Positions 35,459 through 43,833 are shown, counted from the first letter of the stretch. The stretch: 64,000 bases of DNA from DASUPK01 sp963695675 (GCA_963695675.1 CAVOGY010000001.1:1-64000), one strand, 5' to 3'. Translations and numbers: made by a program. The notes: generated by a model from the letters alone, not told the origin.

Positions 35459-35853
35459 TGCCGCAATCACATCCGGAGGCGCTGCAGCGTGCCGATGCGG
35501 CCTTCTTCGAGGCGCTGCTCGACCGCGACCTCCCAGCCCTCGAGACGCTGCTTGCCGAGGAGTTCCTGATCGTCGACGTTGCCAGCGGATCCGTGCATCC
35601 GCGTGCCGCCTTTCTCGAGGCGATCAGGGCCGGTGCCGTGGTTTTCGAGGAGATCGAGACCTTTCCCGACGAGGCCGTGACTCGTCTCGCCGGCCCTGGC
35701 ACGGGCATCATCATTGGCCGCACCGCGATGTCCATTCGCGGAGTCGACGGCGCGCTCACGGAGGTCGCCAGCCGCTACACGCACGTATTCGAGGCTGATG
35801 GTCCGAACTGGCGTCTGCTCTCGGCTCAGGGGACACCAATCGCTGGCACCTGA
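35458..35853 (+). CDS. NTF2/SnoaL-like (DUF4440) protein, copy 1
   Basis: The 131-residue protein matches the cone-shaped alpha+beta NTF2 fold of DUF4440 proteins: EALQRADAAFFEALLDRDLP, LLAEEFLIVDVASGSV, then GRTAMSIRG and ASRYTHVFEADGPNWRLLSA. It overlaps the small-protein gene before it. The paralogue at 38147-38569 is very similar (shared EEFLIVDVASGSV-like and RLxSAQGTPI endings). Family members bind small hydrophobic ligands or act as isomerases or hydrolases; no substrate can be assigned. Confidence 0.8.
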   Translation: MPQSHPEALQRADAAFFEALLDRDLPALETLLAEEFLIVDVASGSVHPRAAFLEAIRAGAVVFEEIETFPDEAVTRLAGPGTGIIIGRTAMSIRGVDGALTEVASRYTHVFEADGPNWRLLSAQGTPIAGT

Positions 35854-35880
35854 TCGGGGCCGACGCCGATTCTCCGAGTC

Positions 35881-36619
35881 CTACGGCACGAACTCGAGGA
35901 ATCGGCCCAGATCACGGAAAGCAACCGCCGCGTCGACCCGCTCGGCCATCTGTGTGGACTGCAGGCTCGTTGTCGAGGATCCCCGCTCGCGGGCGTCCTG
36001 GATCTGACGTGCGGTTAGCGCGGCGCCGAGCCCGCGCCGTCTTGCCGCCTCCAGAGTGGACATGTTGTAGATGCCGCAGTCACCCTCGTGGTCGAAGGCA
36101 AGCGCGGTCGCGACTGTCTCGCCAGCGAGCCTGGCCGCGAGAAGGTGGAACGCGCTCGGGTCGGCGCCGCTGAGCAGTCCGGCAGGCACGCCGACGAGCC
36201 TCAGGTAGTCCAGGTAGTCAGCCCAGTCCAGCGGTCCGAGGTCGACTTCGGAGAGAGGGAAAGAGAGCTCGGCGAGGGACATGCCCATCGCCCGGGTTGC
36301 TCCTCGATCGTGTATCTGCGGCCTCTCAGCTCGGCGCGCATCCCCTCGTCGCTCTCGTGGACCCATGCCGCGTAGCGGTCGACGCCCGCCGAGTTGTAGG
36401 CCGCCTCCGTCGCATCGACGGCCGCCGCGCGCTCAGCCGGCCCAAGATCGCGGTCGAGGAGCGCATTGTTGTAGACGGCGCGCTCGGGGTAGCTCGGGAA
36501 GACCGCCGGCGCCACGCCGGTCAGCCGGTGGAGCGTGCGCCGGCGGAGCCGCGGGCGTACTCCTCCCATGAGGCGAGGAGGGTGGCCGCCCCGCGAACGT
36601 AGAGTTCCTTGTCGGTCAT
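35881..36619 (-). pseudogene. GNAT-family acetyltransferase, at least two frameshifts
   Basis: Starting at ATG 36619 (MTDKELYVRGAATLLASWEE) the frame breaks near 36550. It resumes as AVFPSYPERAVYNNALLDRD through RYAAWVHESDEGMRAELRGR, and breaks again near 36290. It then continues to 35881 with a typical acetyl-CoA-binding part: NMSTLEAARRRGLGAALTAR (RxxGxA/G motif). The whole would be about 245 residues with a GNAT domain at the C-terminus. Two lesions in 740 bp make it inactive as read. Confidence 0.65.
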
Positions 36620-36664
36620 GACTCCGTGCGGAGCCGACATCACACGAGGCCTCCGGGCGCGCGA

Positions 36665-37036
36665 CTAGTTCTCCCAGCGTTCAGGCACAAGGACGACCCG
36701 GAAGCCGTCCGGGTCCTGGAACGTCACCCCGTGCTCGGCCCAGTACGGGTTGGCGGGAGGGATCGGATCGACGCCGAGGCGCGCCGCGATCGCCTCCACA
36801 GCTTCATCGTTGCCGAGGTAGAGCACGAGTAGCGATTCAGGATGCGGCGCCGGCATGCCGTGCCTGCCGCCTGCGGTCAGCTCGAGATGCGCGCCCGTGC
36901 CCGGCACCGCAAGAAACACGCCGTCGTAGCCGTGGTGGTCGCGGAAATCGCCGATCTCGGTCAGCCCGATGCCGTCTCGGTAGAACGTGACGACTTCGTC
37001 CAGGCGCTCAGTGTGCCGGGCGACTCGCAGCTGCAT
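36665..37036 (-). CDS. VOC (glyoxalase/bleomycin-resistance fold) protein
   Basis: The 123-residue protein has one glyoxalase-type repeat pair: RVARHTERLDEVVTFYRDGI, GVFLAVPGTGAHLEL, and the closing HGVTFQDPDGFRVVLVPE, where FQDPDG is the usual end motif. His and Glu residues at the ends of the strands (ARHT, HLEL, AEHG) could bind metal. The substrate is unknown. It is followed on the same strand by a SnoaL-like gene. Confidence 0.82.
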   Translation of the reverse strand: MQLRVARHTERLDEVVTFYRDGIGLTEIGDFRDHHGYDGVFLAVPGTGAHLELTAGGRHGMPAPHPESLLVLYLGNDEAVEAIAARLGVDPIPPANPYWAEHGVTFQDPDGFRVVLVPERWEN

Positions 37037-37052
37037 CGCTATATCCGCATCC

Positions 37053-37460
37053 CTAGTAGTGGCTGAGGTGCTCTGAGTCCGGCCAAATGCCGTCGCCGGG
37101 CATATCGAGTCGGTCGGTCAGGGGCTGGCGCCATTCGGGTGTCACGGTGGGCTCGCCCCAGTAGTCGGTGACGCGCACGGCCTGCCCATCCTCCAACTCG
37201 CCGATTGTCACGTTCCGGTACAGGCGGCCGTCACCGTAGTTGCCGGTCCATTCGACCACGACGACATCATCAAGTTGCAGACGCCTGCCGACTTCCAGCG
37301 TGAGCTCGGGGAAGTTTCCTTCGACATCGGCGACGAGCTTGCTGGTGCGCACAATCTCGCCCATCTGCGGCCACTGGCGCACGACGTTCTCGGCCAAGGG
37401 CACGCCGAGGATGTAGGCGACCCGCGTCGCGCCGTCGGACTCGTGCTGATTCGTGCTCAT
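37053..37460 (-). CDS. SnoaL-like protein with atypical N-terminus
   Basis: From ATG 37460 (MSTNQHESDGATRVAYILGV), preceded by GGAAGGTGATCGGA, the protein is 135 residues. The C-terminal two thirds (VVVVEWTGNYGDGRLYRNVT, then ELEDGQAVRVTDYWGEPTVT) match the sheet of SnoaL/NTF2-like proteins. The usual N-terminal helices (LWN-GDLDGL type) are missing and replaced by an unmatched stretch, so the gene may be a truncated or fused derivative. It shares a strand with the VOC gene, with 16 bp between them. Confidence 0.6.
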   Translation of the reverse strand: MSTNQHESDGATRVAYILGVPLAENVVRQWPQMGEIVRTSKLVADVEGNFPELTLEVGRRLQLDDVVVVEWTGNYGDGRLYRNVTIGELEDGQAVRVTDYWGEPTVTPEWRQPLTDRLDMPGDGIWPDSEHLSHY

Positions 37461-37633
37461 TCCGATCACCTTCCTTCCCAGTCGGTGCGCTGTTGTTGGA
37501 GCCAGATGGCAGGCGGTACCGCTGTCTCCGGCCTAGGCTCAGGACCGAGTACACCACGATTCGCTACCCGCCCAAAAGGGGGCGGAATCGGGGCGACGTC
37601 GTAATGCCTCGCCGCCTCAGGCGAGTTGAGCGA

Positions 37634-37745
37634 TCGCCAGATCGCCGCGCAGCTCTATCTCGTGACAGACGGACGCCGGCGTTGACCGGCGATCACGACT
37701 GGCGAAGTCGCCGATGCGTTGCGGCGCTCTCGAGCGGATCCTGAG
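37634..37745 (+). repeat. LuxR helix-turn-helix remnant plus flanking repeat (copy 4)
   Basis: Bases 37634-37661 encode RQIAAQLYL, identical in protein to the recognition region of the LuxR copies, and the rest of that gene is missing. From 37683 the sequence TTGACCGGCGATCACGACTG and CGAAGTCGCCGATGCGTTGC aligns with the flank after the intact LuxR stop (33984). This is the scar of a third copy of the LuxR unit. Its flank leads into the second small-protein/DUF4440 set. Confidence 0.55.
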
Positions 37746-37748
37746 GCC

Positions 37749-37940
37749 ATGCGTATAGACGCACCAGAGGCGACATACACGAACGGACGCTGGGAGCTTC
37801 CCCGATCCGCTCGCGGCGTGCTCGTTCTCGCCGACCTGCCCGAGGCTGGCTGGCAGCTGCAACCGCCCGCCAACGAGCCGGCCAGGGCCGACAGCGCGCC
37901 GCACACAGCGGCTTCCGCCCTGATCGATCGCCAGGACTGA
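37749..37940 (+). CDS. small duplicated protein of unknown function (copy 2)
   Basis: The 63-residue product begins MRIDAPEATYTNGRWELPRS and continues ARGVLVLADLPEAGWQLQPP, clearly homologous to the protein at 35270. The tails after about residue 38 differ. The ATG is close to the flanking repeat and no strong ribosome-binding site is visible. The stop TGA at 37938-37940 abuts the next gene. Confidence 0.55.
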   Translation: MRIDAPEATYTNGRWELPRSARGVLVLADLPEAGWQLQPPANEPARADSAPHTAASALIDRQD

Positions 37941-37943
37941 GTG

Positions 37944-38150
37944 ATGCGACGCGCTGAGGAAATCCTGGAGATCGCCGAGATCCTCGACGAGGCCGCGGAC
38001 AAACTCGCGACGGTTCTCGAGCGGTCCGGTGCGGACGAGTTGCACCCGCCGGACACGCTCCGCGAGATGGCCCGCTACGAGCTGGAGCTCGCCGCTGTTG
38101 ATGTCGCGTCCCTGACATTCGGCACGAAGATCCGAGGGAGCTGGAGATGA
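37944..38150 (+). CDS. small helical protein of unknown function
   Basis: The 68-residue frame (ATG 37944, GTG three bases earlier) encodes a mainly helical acidic protein, EEILEIAEILDEAADKLATV then LREMARYELELAAVDVASLT. It is present between the duplicated small gene and the DUF4440 gene in this copy of the module but absent from the 35.3-kb copy. Its end overlaps the next start as ATGA, implying coupled translation. No family is recognised. Confidence 0.5.
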   Translation: MRRAEEILEIAEILDEAADKLATVLERSGADELHPPDTLREMARYELELAAVDVASLTFGTKIRGSWR

Positions 38151-38569
38151 GAAAGCCCGAGGGCTCGACGACCCAGCGGCACATCGAGGCGTTGCAGCGC
38201 ACCGACGCGGCCTTCTTCAAGGCACTGCTCGCTGGCGACATCCCGGCCCTCGAGTCGCTGCTAGCCGAGGACTTCCTGATCGTCGACGTCGCGAGCGGCT
38301 CCGTGCAACGCCGGGGAGGGTTCCTCCTGGCCATCGCCGGCGGCGCCGTGATCTTTCAAGAGATCAAGACGTTCCCGGAGGAGTCGGTGACCCGCCTGAC
38401 CGGCCCCGGAACCGGCATCGTCATCGGCCGTACCGCGATCTCCTTTTGCGGGGCTGCCGGCGCCGCCACTGAGCTCGCCAGCCGCTACACCCACGTCTTC
38501 CAGGCCGTCGGCGGAAACTGGCGCCTGGTCTCTGCACAGGGAACTCCAATCAGCGGGACCTCAGCCTAG
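38147..38569 (+). CDS. NTF2/SnoaL-like (DUF4440) protein, copy 2
   Basis: The 140-residue protein repeats the layout of the 35458-35853 product: ALQRTDAAFFKALLAGDIPA, LLAEDFLIVDVASGSVQ, TGPGTGIVIGRTAISFCG and ASRYTHVFQAVGGNWRLVSA. Its ATG overlaps the stop of the preceding small gene. Together with the genes before it, it forms a duplicated module of the 35.3-35.9 kb region. Confidence 0.8.
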   Translation: MRKPEGSTTQRHIEALQRTDAAFFKALLAGDIPALESLLAEDFLIVDVASGSVQRRGGFLLAIAGGAVIFQEIKTFPEESVTRLTGPGTGIVIGRTAISFCGAAGAATELASRYTHVFQAVGGNWRLVSAQGTPISGTSA

Positions 38570-38663
38570 TCCCAACGCTGACCGCTTCGTCGTGGAACTT
38601 TGAGGGCTGGGTTACCTCGCAGAAGGCCCGAGGTCCGCCGACGAATCGCTGCAACCCCAGTGG

Positions 38664-39275
38664 TCACGATGCCGAGTTTGCCTCGGCGCTCGTGCGCGCG
38701 AACCGTCGCAGTCGGAGCGCGTCGATCAGCAACAACGTTCCCGCTACGAGCCCCCACGCCGCTGCGAGGAAGCGAACCAACGTCGACGTCGAGTCCGACG
38801 TGAGGATCAGCGCAATTCCGAGTCCGACATCGAGCGCTCCGACGAGCACGGTCCTGCGCTTGCGTGGGTGCTCGTCTGCTTCCTCGTTGTCCCGGAAGCC
38901 GCCGAGCATCCGCATCATTCCCGTCGCAATCGCCCCCCCGCCGACGAGGTCGAGCAGGGCACCCGTGCCGACCACGTGATGGATGGGACTTCGGGCAAGG
39001 AGCGCCAACGCCGTGACCGCTCCGATCCCGGCCGCCAGCGCACCCATCCGCCTGCCGGGAACCCCTCGGCTTTGCATGACCCAGCGGATCGTGAGCACCG
39101 AGCCGAGCAGCCAGTAGATGCCGATGAAGGTCGCAAGCCGCGATTGGCCTGCACCGGCCACCAGCAAAGCTCCGCCCAGACACAGCGCGACGAGGCCTCT
39201 AGCCAGCGCAAGCCACCAACCCCGCGCTTGGCTATCGCCCCGGACCTCCGCCTCCAGACCGTCAGGCGGCGTCAC
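38664..39275 (-). CDS. DUF308-like polytopic membrane protein
   Basis: The 203-residue protein has about six hydrophobic segments (WLALARGLVALCLGGALLVA, FIGIYWLLGSVLTIRWVM, TVLVGALDVGLGIALILTSD, AWGLVAGTLLLIDALRLR). A polar loop GGFRDNEEADEHPRKRR lies in the middle. The pattern resembles HdeD/DUF308 proteins but is weaker than for the gene at 19812. Function is unknown. It lies just inside tRNA-fragment copy 3. Confidence 0.7.
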   Translation of the reverse strand: MTPPDGLEAEVRGDSQARGWWLALARGLVALCLGGALLVAGAGQSRLATFIGIYWLLGSVLTIRWVMQSRGVPGRRMGALAAGIGAVTALALLARSPIHHVVGTGALLDLVGGGAIATGMMRMLGGFRDNEEADEHPRKRRTVLVGALDVGLGIALILTSDSTSTLVRFLAAAWGLVAGTLLLIDALRLRRFARTSAEANSAS

Positions 39276-39403
39276 CGGGGCCGATCCTGGACAGCGCCAA
39301 TCCGCTTGTCCCCGAGCGCTATCTCGATCTTGGTTTGAGGCGTGGCGGTCGAACTATCCCAGTGTCCTCAGGTTGAGAATGGTTCCGGTCTTGCGGGGGT
39401 TCA

Positions 39404-39500
39404 TGCCGGAGGAGGGACTCGAAAACCCGACACGCGGATTATGATGACGGCGAGGAGGGGTCCTCTGAGGGTCGCTAAGAGGTTGCCAGGCGTGCTGAGG
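39404..39500 (-). repeat. tRNA 3'-half repeat with flank (copy 3)
   Basis: Bases 39404-39445 repeat the CAT-anticodon loop, T arm and acceptor end found at 24464 and 26227, with AAAA in place of ACCC in the T stem. The following GACGGCGAGGAGGGGTC and the distal CAGGCGTGCTGAGG match copy 2. The right end joins directly to a decapitated SnoaL-like gene. Copies 2 and 3 are in the same orientation, 13.2 kb apart. Confidence 0.55.
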
Positions 39501-39691
39501 TCACGGAGTTCATCGACGCCGGGGAGAACGTCGTCGGGGTCGTTCACGAAAAGGTGGGCGTCGGCGATAGCGGCGAATTCGTCGAGCGCGACCTCTTCCA
39601 CGTCTGGACGTTTCGTGACGGCATGATTGTGAAGTGGCGCGTCTTCGAAACTCGGGAGCAGGCCCTCGAAGTCGCCGGGCTGCGGGAATAG
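39494..39691 (+). pseudogene. SnoaL-like protein, C-terminal 65 residues only
   Basis: The frame reads EVTEFIDAGENVVGVVHEKV, then ERDLFHVWTFRDGMIVKWRV and FETREQALEVAGLRE before TAG. This is the characteristic C-terminal sheet and ALEAAGLRE ending of the MSQENVEVV-type SnoaL family. The N-terminal half is replaced by the tRNA-fragment repeat, which implies that an insertion or deletion cut the gene at about 39494. Confidence 0.7.
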
Positions 39692-39843
39692 GCGACGAGG
39701 CTTCCGCGGAGAATGGAGCGGAACTCATTGACGATGTGGTGCGACGCCGGTGGCTTAGCCACAGATACGCATGAGTCGCTGGGACGACTCGAGAGTGTGC
39801 TGCTGGAGTTGCTAGGAGCGCCAGCAACCTCGGGAAAGTCCAC

Positions 39844-41048
39844 TTGAGCGGGCCCGCGCTCGAAGCCTCGCTGGCCCCCGCGGGCGAGTTCCCCTCACTC
39901 GACGACATCTGTTACATGAACACGGCCTCGATCGGTCTAGTGTCGCGGAGCGCCCTGGCCGAGGAGGAGAAGTTCCGCGCCAGCTCGGCCTGTATGGCAC
40001 CACTTGGTTCGATGAGCCGACCGAGGCGGGCGTCCTCGAGCAGGCGCGCCGCGAGGGCGCCGCGCTGCTCGGCGCACCGGCCGAACAGGTCGCGGTGACG
40101 ACAAGCGTCACTGAGGCGATCTCGCAGATCGCCTGGTCGCTGCGTCCAGAGAGCGGCAGCAATGTGGTCTCAATCGACCTCGAGTTCCCCACCGTCACCT
40201 ATCCCTGGATGAGGGTCGCGCGAGACACCGGGGCGGAGGTCCGCCTGGTCCCAGCGGCCGGGGACCCGGCAAAGCTCTCGTTCGAGGGGCTCGCTGAGGC
40301 CGTCGACCAGCGAACCGCAGCAATCAGCGTCAGCCACGTCCAGTACTCGACCGGCTTTCGCTACCAGCTCGAGGAGCTCGCGGAGTTGGCCGAGACCAAC
40401 GGCGCCCTGCTGGTCGTCGATGCCTCGCAGTCGCTGGGGGCGGTTCCGATTGATCTCTCCAGCGTGAGAATCGACGCGCTGCTCTGCGCGGGCTACAAGT
40501 GGCTCTGCGGGCCCTTCGGCGCGGCGCTCTGCTACGTCGGCGAGCGGCTGCTCGAGCGGCTCGACCCTCCCTTCGTCGGATGGAAGAGTGCGGTCGACCC
40601 CTGGTCGCTACACGCCTCTTCGCTCAGGCTGGCCTCGTCGGTGGTCGAGCGACTCGAGTACGCGACCATGGCCTACGCCGCCGGCGTTGCGCTGGCGGCC
40701 GCGATCAGGCAGATCTCGGTGATCGGCGCCGATCGGATCCTCGAGCACAACCTGAAACTGGCTTCGGCGCTCACCGAGGGGCTCGAACAGTTGGGAGCCG
40801 AGGTGATCACGCCACGCGAGGACGAGCGGCGAAGTGGCATCGTCACCGCCCGTTTCCCCGAGCGCGACGGCGAGCAGGTGGCTGCGTGGATGAATCAATC
40901 GGGAGTGATTGTCTCCCCGCGCTTCGGATCGACGAGGTTCTCGATTCACTTCTTTAACAGTTCGGACGATGTCTCGTTCGCTCTCGACACGCTCGAACGC
41001 GTGCTCGCCACGGGCGGGCCGGTGGCGAGGGACCGCCACACCAAGTGA
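39844..41048 (+). pseudogene. class V aminotransferase-fold PLP enzyme, frameshift near 39985
   Basis: The first frame (39844-40098) starts EFPSLDDICYMNTASIGLVS, an aminotransferase class V N-terminus, and then loses sense. The other frame carries LYGTTWFDEPTEAGVLEQAR and the main body, which is open from 40095 to 41048. The body contains SVTEAISQIAWSLRPESGSN, VVDASQSLGAVPIDL and GYKWLCGPFG, with the PLP-binding Lys. One base is missing near 39980-39990. Restored, the protein has about 401 residues, in the size range of cysteine desulfurase or isopenicillin-epimerase-like enzymes. The substrate is unknown. Confidence 0.75.
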
Positions 41049-41345
41049 AGGCGAGCGCCCGATTCGGTTCGCCTGTCCCAAAAACGCAGCGTGTTAGAAG
41101 ATGCTCGCGACCCGCTCAGTCAAAAAGTCTCCGAGCGACTCAGCTGCCGCATTCACGCGAAAGGGGAAGCGCGCAGCCGCTCGATTGGGAGACCTGGTGC
41201 TCGTCCGAAGCGGGCGCGTGTTCTCAGCGCCGGCGGCGACGCATGCATCTCGCGCAAAGCACAAGGAAGCGGCCGCTGGTCCTTGTGCTCGTTGCAGTTC
41301 TGAACGACGCGTCGTGAAGATTCCGGACCGCGGCCGCGTGCGGAG
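41049..41345. other. gap without recognised gene
   Basis: These 297 bp carry only short frames (the longest runs 41101-41349 on the plus strand and encodes a basic, low-complexity 82-mer). A weak TCGTCCGAAGCGG motif at about 41204 recalls the type B hairpin loop but lacks its other arm. No other signal is visible. Confidence 0.4.
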
Positions 41346-42431
41346 CTAAGCGGCGACGACCCGCACGCGGACCCGCGGGCGGGCGTTGTTCACGTAGCCC
41401 TTCGGGTTCCACAGCGTCGCGTGCTCTTCCGGCTGCGTGGCCGCCGAGGAGTCCCAGGCGCGGACGAGGATCTCGTGCTCTCCGGGCGCGAGGTCGACGG
41501 TCATCCTCCACTGTCGCCAGGCCCACGGGCCGAGGTCCTGAAGCAGCTCCGCCTGCGACCAGCTCGCTCCGCCGTCGACCGAGACGTCGACCCGCGTGAC
41601 GTGCCGCTCCCCACCGGCGAACGCGTAGCCGCGCACCTCGACCGGGCCTGCCGCCACCGTCTCCCCGTTGGCCGGAGACAACACGTCGGAGTTGAGCGCG
41701 ACCAGGCCGAGCGGCATCCCGGCGCCCGGACCCGGCTTCCCGTCCGGCGGCAACAGCCGATAGGCGACGTGCTGGAAGTACCCCTCCCAGGGCCTCGAGC
41801 GGACCTCGATCCGCTCGAGCCACTTGACACTGCGGGCGCCGATGTAGCCAGGCACGACCACGCGCAACGGCGCACCGTGGACGAGCGGGAGCGGCTCCCC
41901 ATTCATCGCCCAGGCGAGCAGGACCTCCGGGCGACACGCCTTGTCGAGCGGGATCGAGCCACCGAAGCGCTGCGCGGGCTTCGCCTCCGGGCAGAGGTCG
42001 GCACCCTCGAAGCCCACGTGCGCGGCCTCGCGCAGCGGGCCAGCGAGCGCGAGCACCTCGGCGAGCGCGACGCCGCTCCACGTCGCGGTACCAGTAGCAC
42101 CAGGCCCCCACGGCTCCTCGCCCGGAAGTTCGCGGATAGCCATCAGGTCCGCGCGCCGGTTGCCCGCGCACTGCAGCGTCGCGGTCTCCTCGCGCTCCTG
42201 GAACGCCTCACGCAAGGTTACGAGGGAAAGATCCAGCTCCCGCTCGACGAGCCCATGCACGTGCAGCCGCCACGCCTCAGGGACGATCTCCGGCACCGCG
42301 CCGTGCCCCCGCACGTAGAACGCCTCCGTGGCGGTCACCGGACCCTCGGCCAACGCGGCAGCTCCAGTCTCGGCGTTGAACGGCTCCTCCTCATGCACCA
42401 CCATATCCGGGCGCTTTCCGTAGCGAGTCAT
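41346..42431 (-). CDS. sulfite-oxidase-family molybdopterin oxidoreductase
   Basis: The 361-residue protein has the oxidoreductase molybdopterin-binding domain (residues 35-220), with the Mo-ligand Cys in TATLQCAGNRR and the typical WSGVALAEVL, MNGEPLPLVHGAPLRVVVPG and RSVKWLERIEV blocks. The C-terminal Mo-co dimerisation domain (VRGYAFAGGERHVTRVDVSV, then LWNPKGYVNN) follows. There is no signal peptide or heme domain, so a cytoplasmic enzyme with an unknown electron acceptor is likely. A MOSC protein and a TOBE/Mop protein elsewhere in the window also involve molybdenum. Confidence 0.9.
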   Translation of the reverse strand: MTRYGKRPDMVVHEEEPFNAETGAAALAEGPVTATEAFYVRGHGAVPEIVPEAWRLHVHGLVERELDLSLVTLREAFQEREETATLQCAGNRRADLMAIRELPGEEPWGPGATGTATWSGVALAEVLALAGPLREAAHVGFEGADLCPEAKPAQRFGGSIPLDKACRPEVLLAWAMNGEPLPLVHGAPLRVVVPGYIGARSVKWLERIEVRSRPWEGYFQHVAYRLLPPDGKPGPGAGMPLGLVALNSDVLSPANGETVAAGPVEVRGYAFAGGERHVTRVDVSVDGGASWSQAELLQDLGPWAWRQWRMTVDLAPGEHEILVRAWDSSAATQPEEHATLWNPKGYVNNARPRVRVRVVAA

Positions 42432-42502
42432 GCGGGAAAAGCGTACGAGGTCAGGAGCCCAATCTCGACGGAATCGGTACTGCCGGACCGTCGAGACCCC
42501 CT

Positions 42503-42555
42503 AGCCGCTTCTCGTCCAAAGCGGCTACTCCCGCAGCCGGGCGGCTTCGAGGGCC
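42503..42555 (-). repeat. type B hairpin joined to the last codons of a lost SnoaL-like gene
   Basis: The hairpin (arms AGCCGCTT and AAAGCGGCT around CTCGTCC) spans 42503-42526. On the minus strand, the bases from 42555 to 42525 read ALEAARLRE followed by TAG, the ending of the SnoaL family, and the hairpin follows directly. The rest of that gene is absent. Confidence 0.6.
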
Positions 42556-42600
42556 CGGCGTGTGACTAGGATTTCGTCACTGCGACAGAAGGGGAGCGAG

Positions 42601-42990
42601 ATGGGTGGTCTGAGTGACGCAAAGGTTGAGCCGGCAGTACCGGTGTCTGACATGGCGAAGGCGAAGGAGTTCTACGAGGGCAAGCTCGGCCTCTCGGGAG
42701 GCAGGGATATCGGCGACGGCGGGATCACGTACCCGTGCGGCGGGGGCCGCGAGATTCACATCTACCCCTCGCCCGACAACGCGGGCAAGTCGGGCGGCAC
42801 GATCGCAGGCTGGGAGGTGGATGACCTCGAGAAGACGGTGGACGAGCTCACCGCCAACGGCGTCAGCTTCGAGCAACACCACAGTGGTCCGATCAGCACG
42901 AACGAGAAGGGGATTGCCGAGCTGGGCGACGACCGGGTGGCCTGGTTCAAGGACCCCGACGGCAACGTCCACGGTGTCGCCCAGATCTGA
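42601..42990 (+). CDS. VOC (glyoxalase fold) protein
   Basis: From ATG 42601 (preceded by GGGAGCGAG) the protein has 129 residues: EPAVPVSDMAKAKEFYEGKL, then ITYPCGGGREIHIYPS, GGTIAGWEVDDLEKTVDELT and AWFKDPDGNVHGVAQI. Both beta-alpha-beta units of one VOC module are visible. Proteins ending in FKDPDGN are usually small-molecule binding or resistance proteins of unknown substrate. The gene is isolated between hairpin repeats. Confidence 0.85.
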   Translation: MGGLSDAKVEPAVPVSDMAKAKEFYEGKLGLSGGRDIGDGGITYPCGGGREIHIYPSPDNAGKSGGTIAGWEVDDLEKTVDELTANGVSFEQHHSGPISTNEKGIAELGDDRVAWFKDPDGNVHGVAQI

Positions 42991-43025
42991 CCGGCCGCCA
43001 GCCTTGACTGCGCACCGCTGCTAGC

Positions 43026-43195
43026 TCAGATCGACTTCTCGATCTCGGACTCCGAGGGGATCGGGATCAAGTTCGGCCCGCGGTCACCATGCAGTATCTC
43101 TCGACAGAGTGCTGCTTTCCATGCAAAGCGGATAGCCGCTTTTCGTCCAAAGCGGCTCTCCTGCAGCCCGGCGGCTGCGCGGGCTGTGTCACCGA
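43026..43195 (-). other. composite of remnants: RTX gene tail, SnoaL leader, A+B hairpins, SnoaL tail
   Basis: On the minus strand, in order: a decayed SnoaL ending (RAAAGLQE, stop lost by one base, about 43159-43180), a type B hairpin (43134-43157) and a type A hairpin (43111-43129). The SnoaL leader GTCGAGAGATACTGCATGG (43088-43106) comes next, and finally SESEIEKSI-TGA at about 43026-43055, the same ending as the RTX gene at 48396 (CEAEKSI). No intact gene lies here. It reads as a stack of deletion scars. Confidence 0.5.
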
Positions 43196-43240
43196 CTAGG
43201 CTCGCCTGACCGGGGAGACGGAGACCACATGGCATAGCTG

Positions 43241-43825
43241 TTGACGCATTTCTGGCCGGGCGCGACCGTGGATCCAGGCTGCGAACGGCGAACCTGGCGA
43301 TTCGCCGGTCGGCAACTTCGCCAGCGCTTCGAGCAGAAGGCTCAACGCCAGCGACCGTTGTCGAACCAGACCTGCGACAACGACGCCGCTCGGCCGACGA
43401 GACCCAGGACACGATCCTCATCAGCTGCAGTCCGGGCACAGCCCCAACAGGTGCAGCCCCGACCGCTGCCGGCGCGAGCACCGGCTCCTGCACGGGCGTG
43501 CCCGGCGACCATCGTGGGCACGGAGGCAGCGGATGAGCGCAGCGGCTCGCAGGGCCCCGACGTGATCGTCGGCTTGGGCGGCAACGACAACCTCTCCGGC
43601 CTGGCCGGCAACGACGTGATCTGCGGGCGCGAAGGGCAAGGACAAGCTAAAGGGCGGTCCGGGAACGACCAGCTCAGCGGCCAGAAGGGCAACGACAAGC
43701 TCTATGGCCAGAAGGGCAACGACAAGCTCAGCGGCAAGGCGGGCAACGACACGCTCAAGGGCGGTCCCGGCAAGGACATCCTCAAGGGCGGGGCGGCAAG
43801 GACAAGCAGGTCCAGTAGCGCCTAG
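43241..43825 (+). pseudogene. RTX-type repeat protein, decayed copy
   Basis: The second half reads ACPATIVGTEAADERSGSQG, then DVIVGLGGNDNLSGLAGNDV and SGQKGNDKLYGQKGNDKLSG, near identical in style to the intact gene at 60630-61940. The frame slips at GREGQGQAKGRSG (expected GGKGKDKLKGGSG) and again near the end, where the alternative frame gives GKDKQVQ and TAG, matching GRDKQIQ of the paralogue. The first 80 codons have no recognisable signal peptide. Two or more lesions are present. Confidence 0.65.
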
Positions 43826-43833
43826 CCCAAAGT

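Noticed and set aside
41421..42569. Plus-strand frame opposite the sulfite-oxidase-like gene
   Set aside because: Shadow frame; the molybdopterin domain and its Cys ligand are on the minus strand.
43111..43157. Hairpins as ordinary rho-independent terminators only
   Set aside because: They lack U tracts, occur also upstream of starts, and keep loop sequences constant, which simple terminators do not need.
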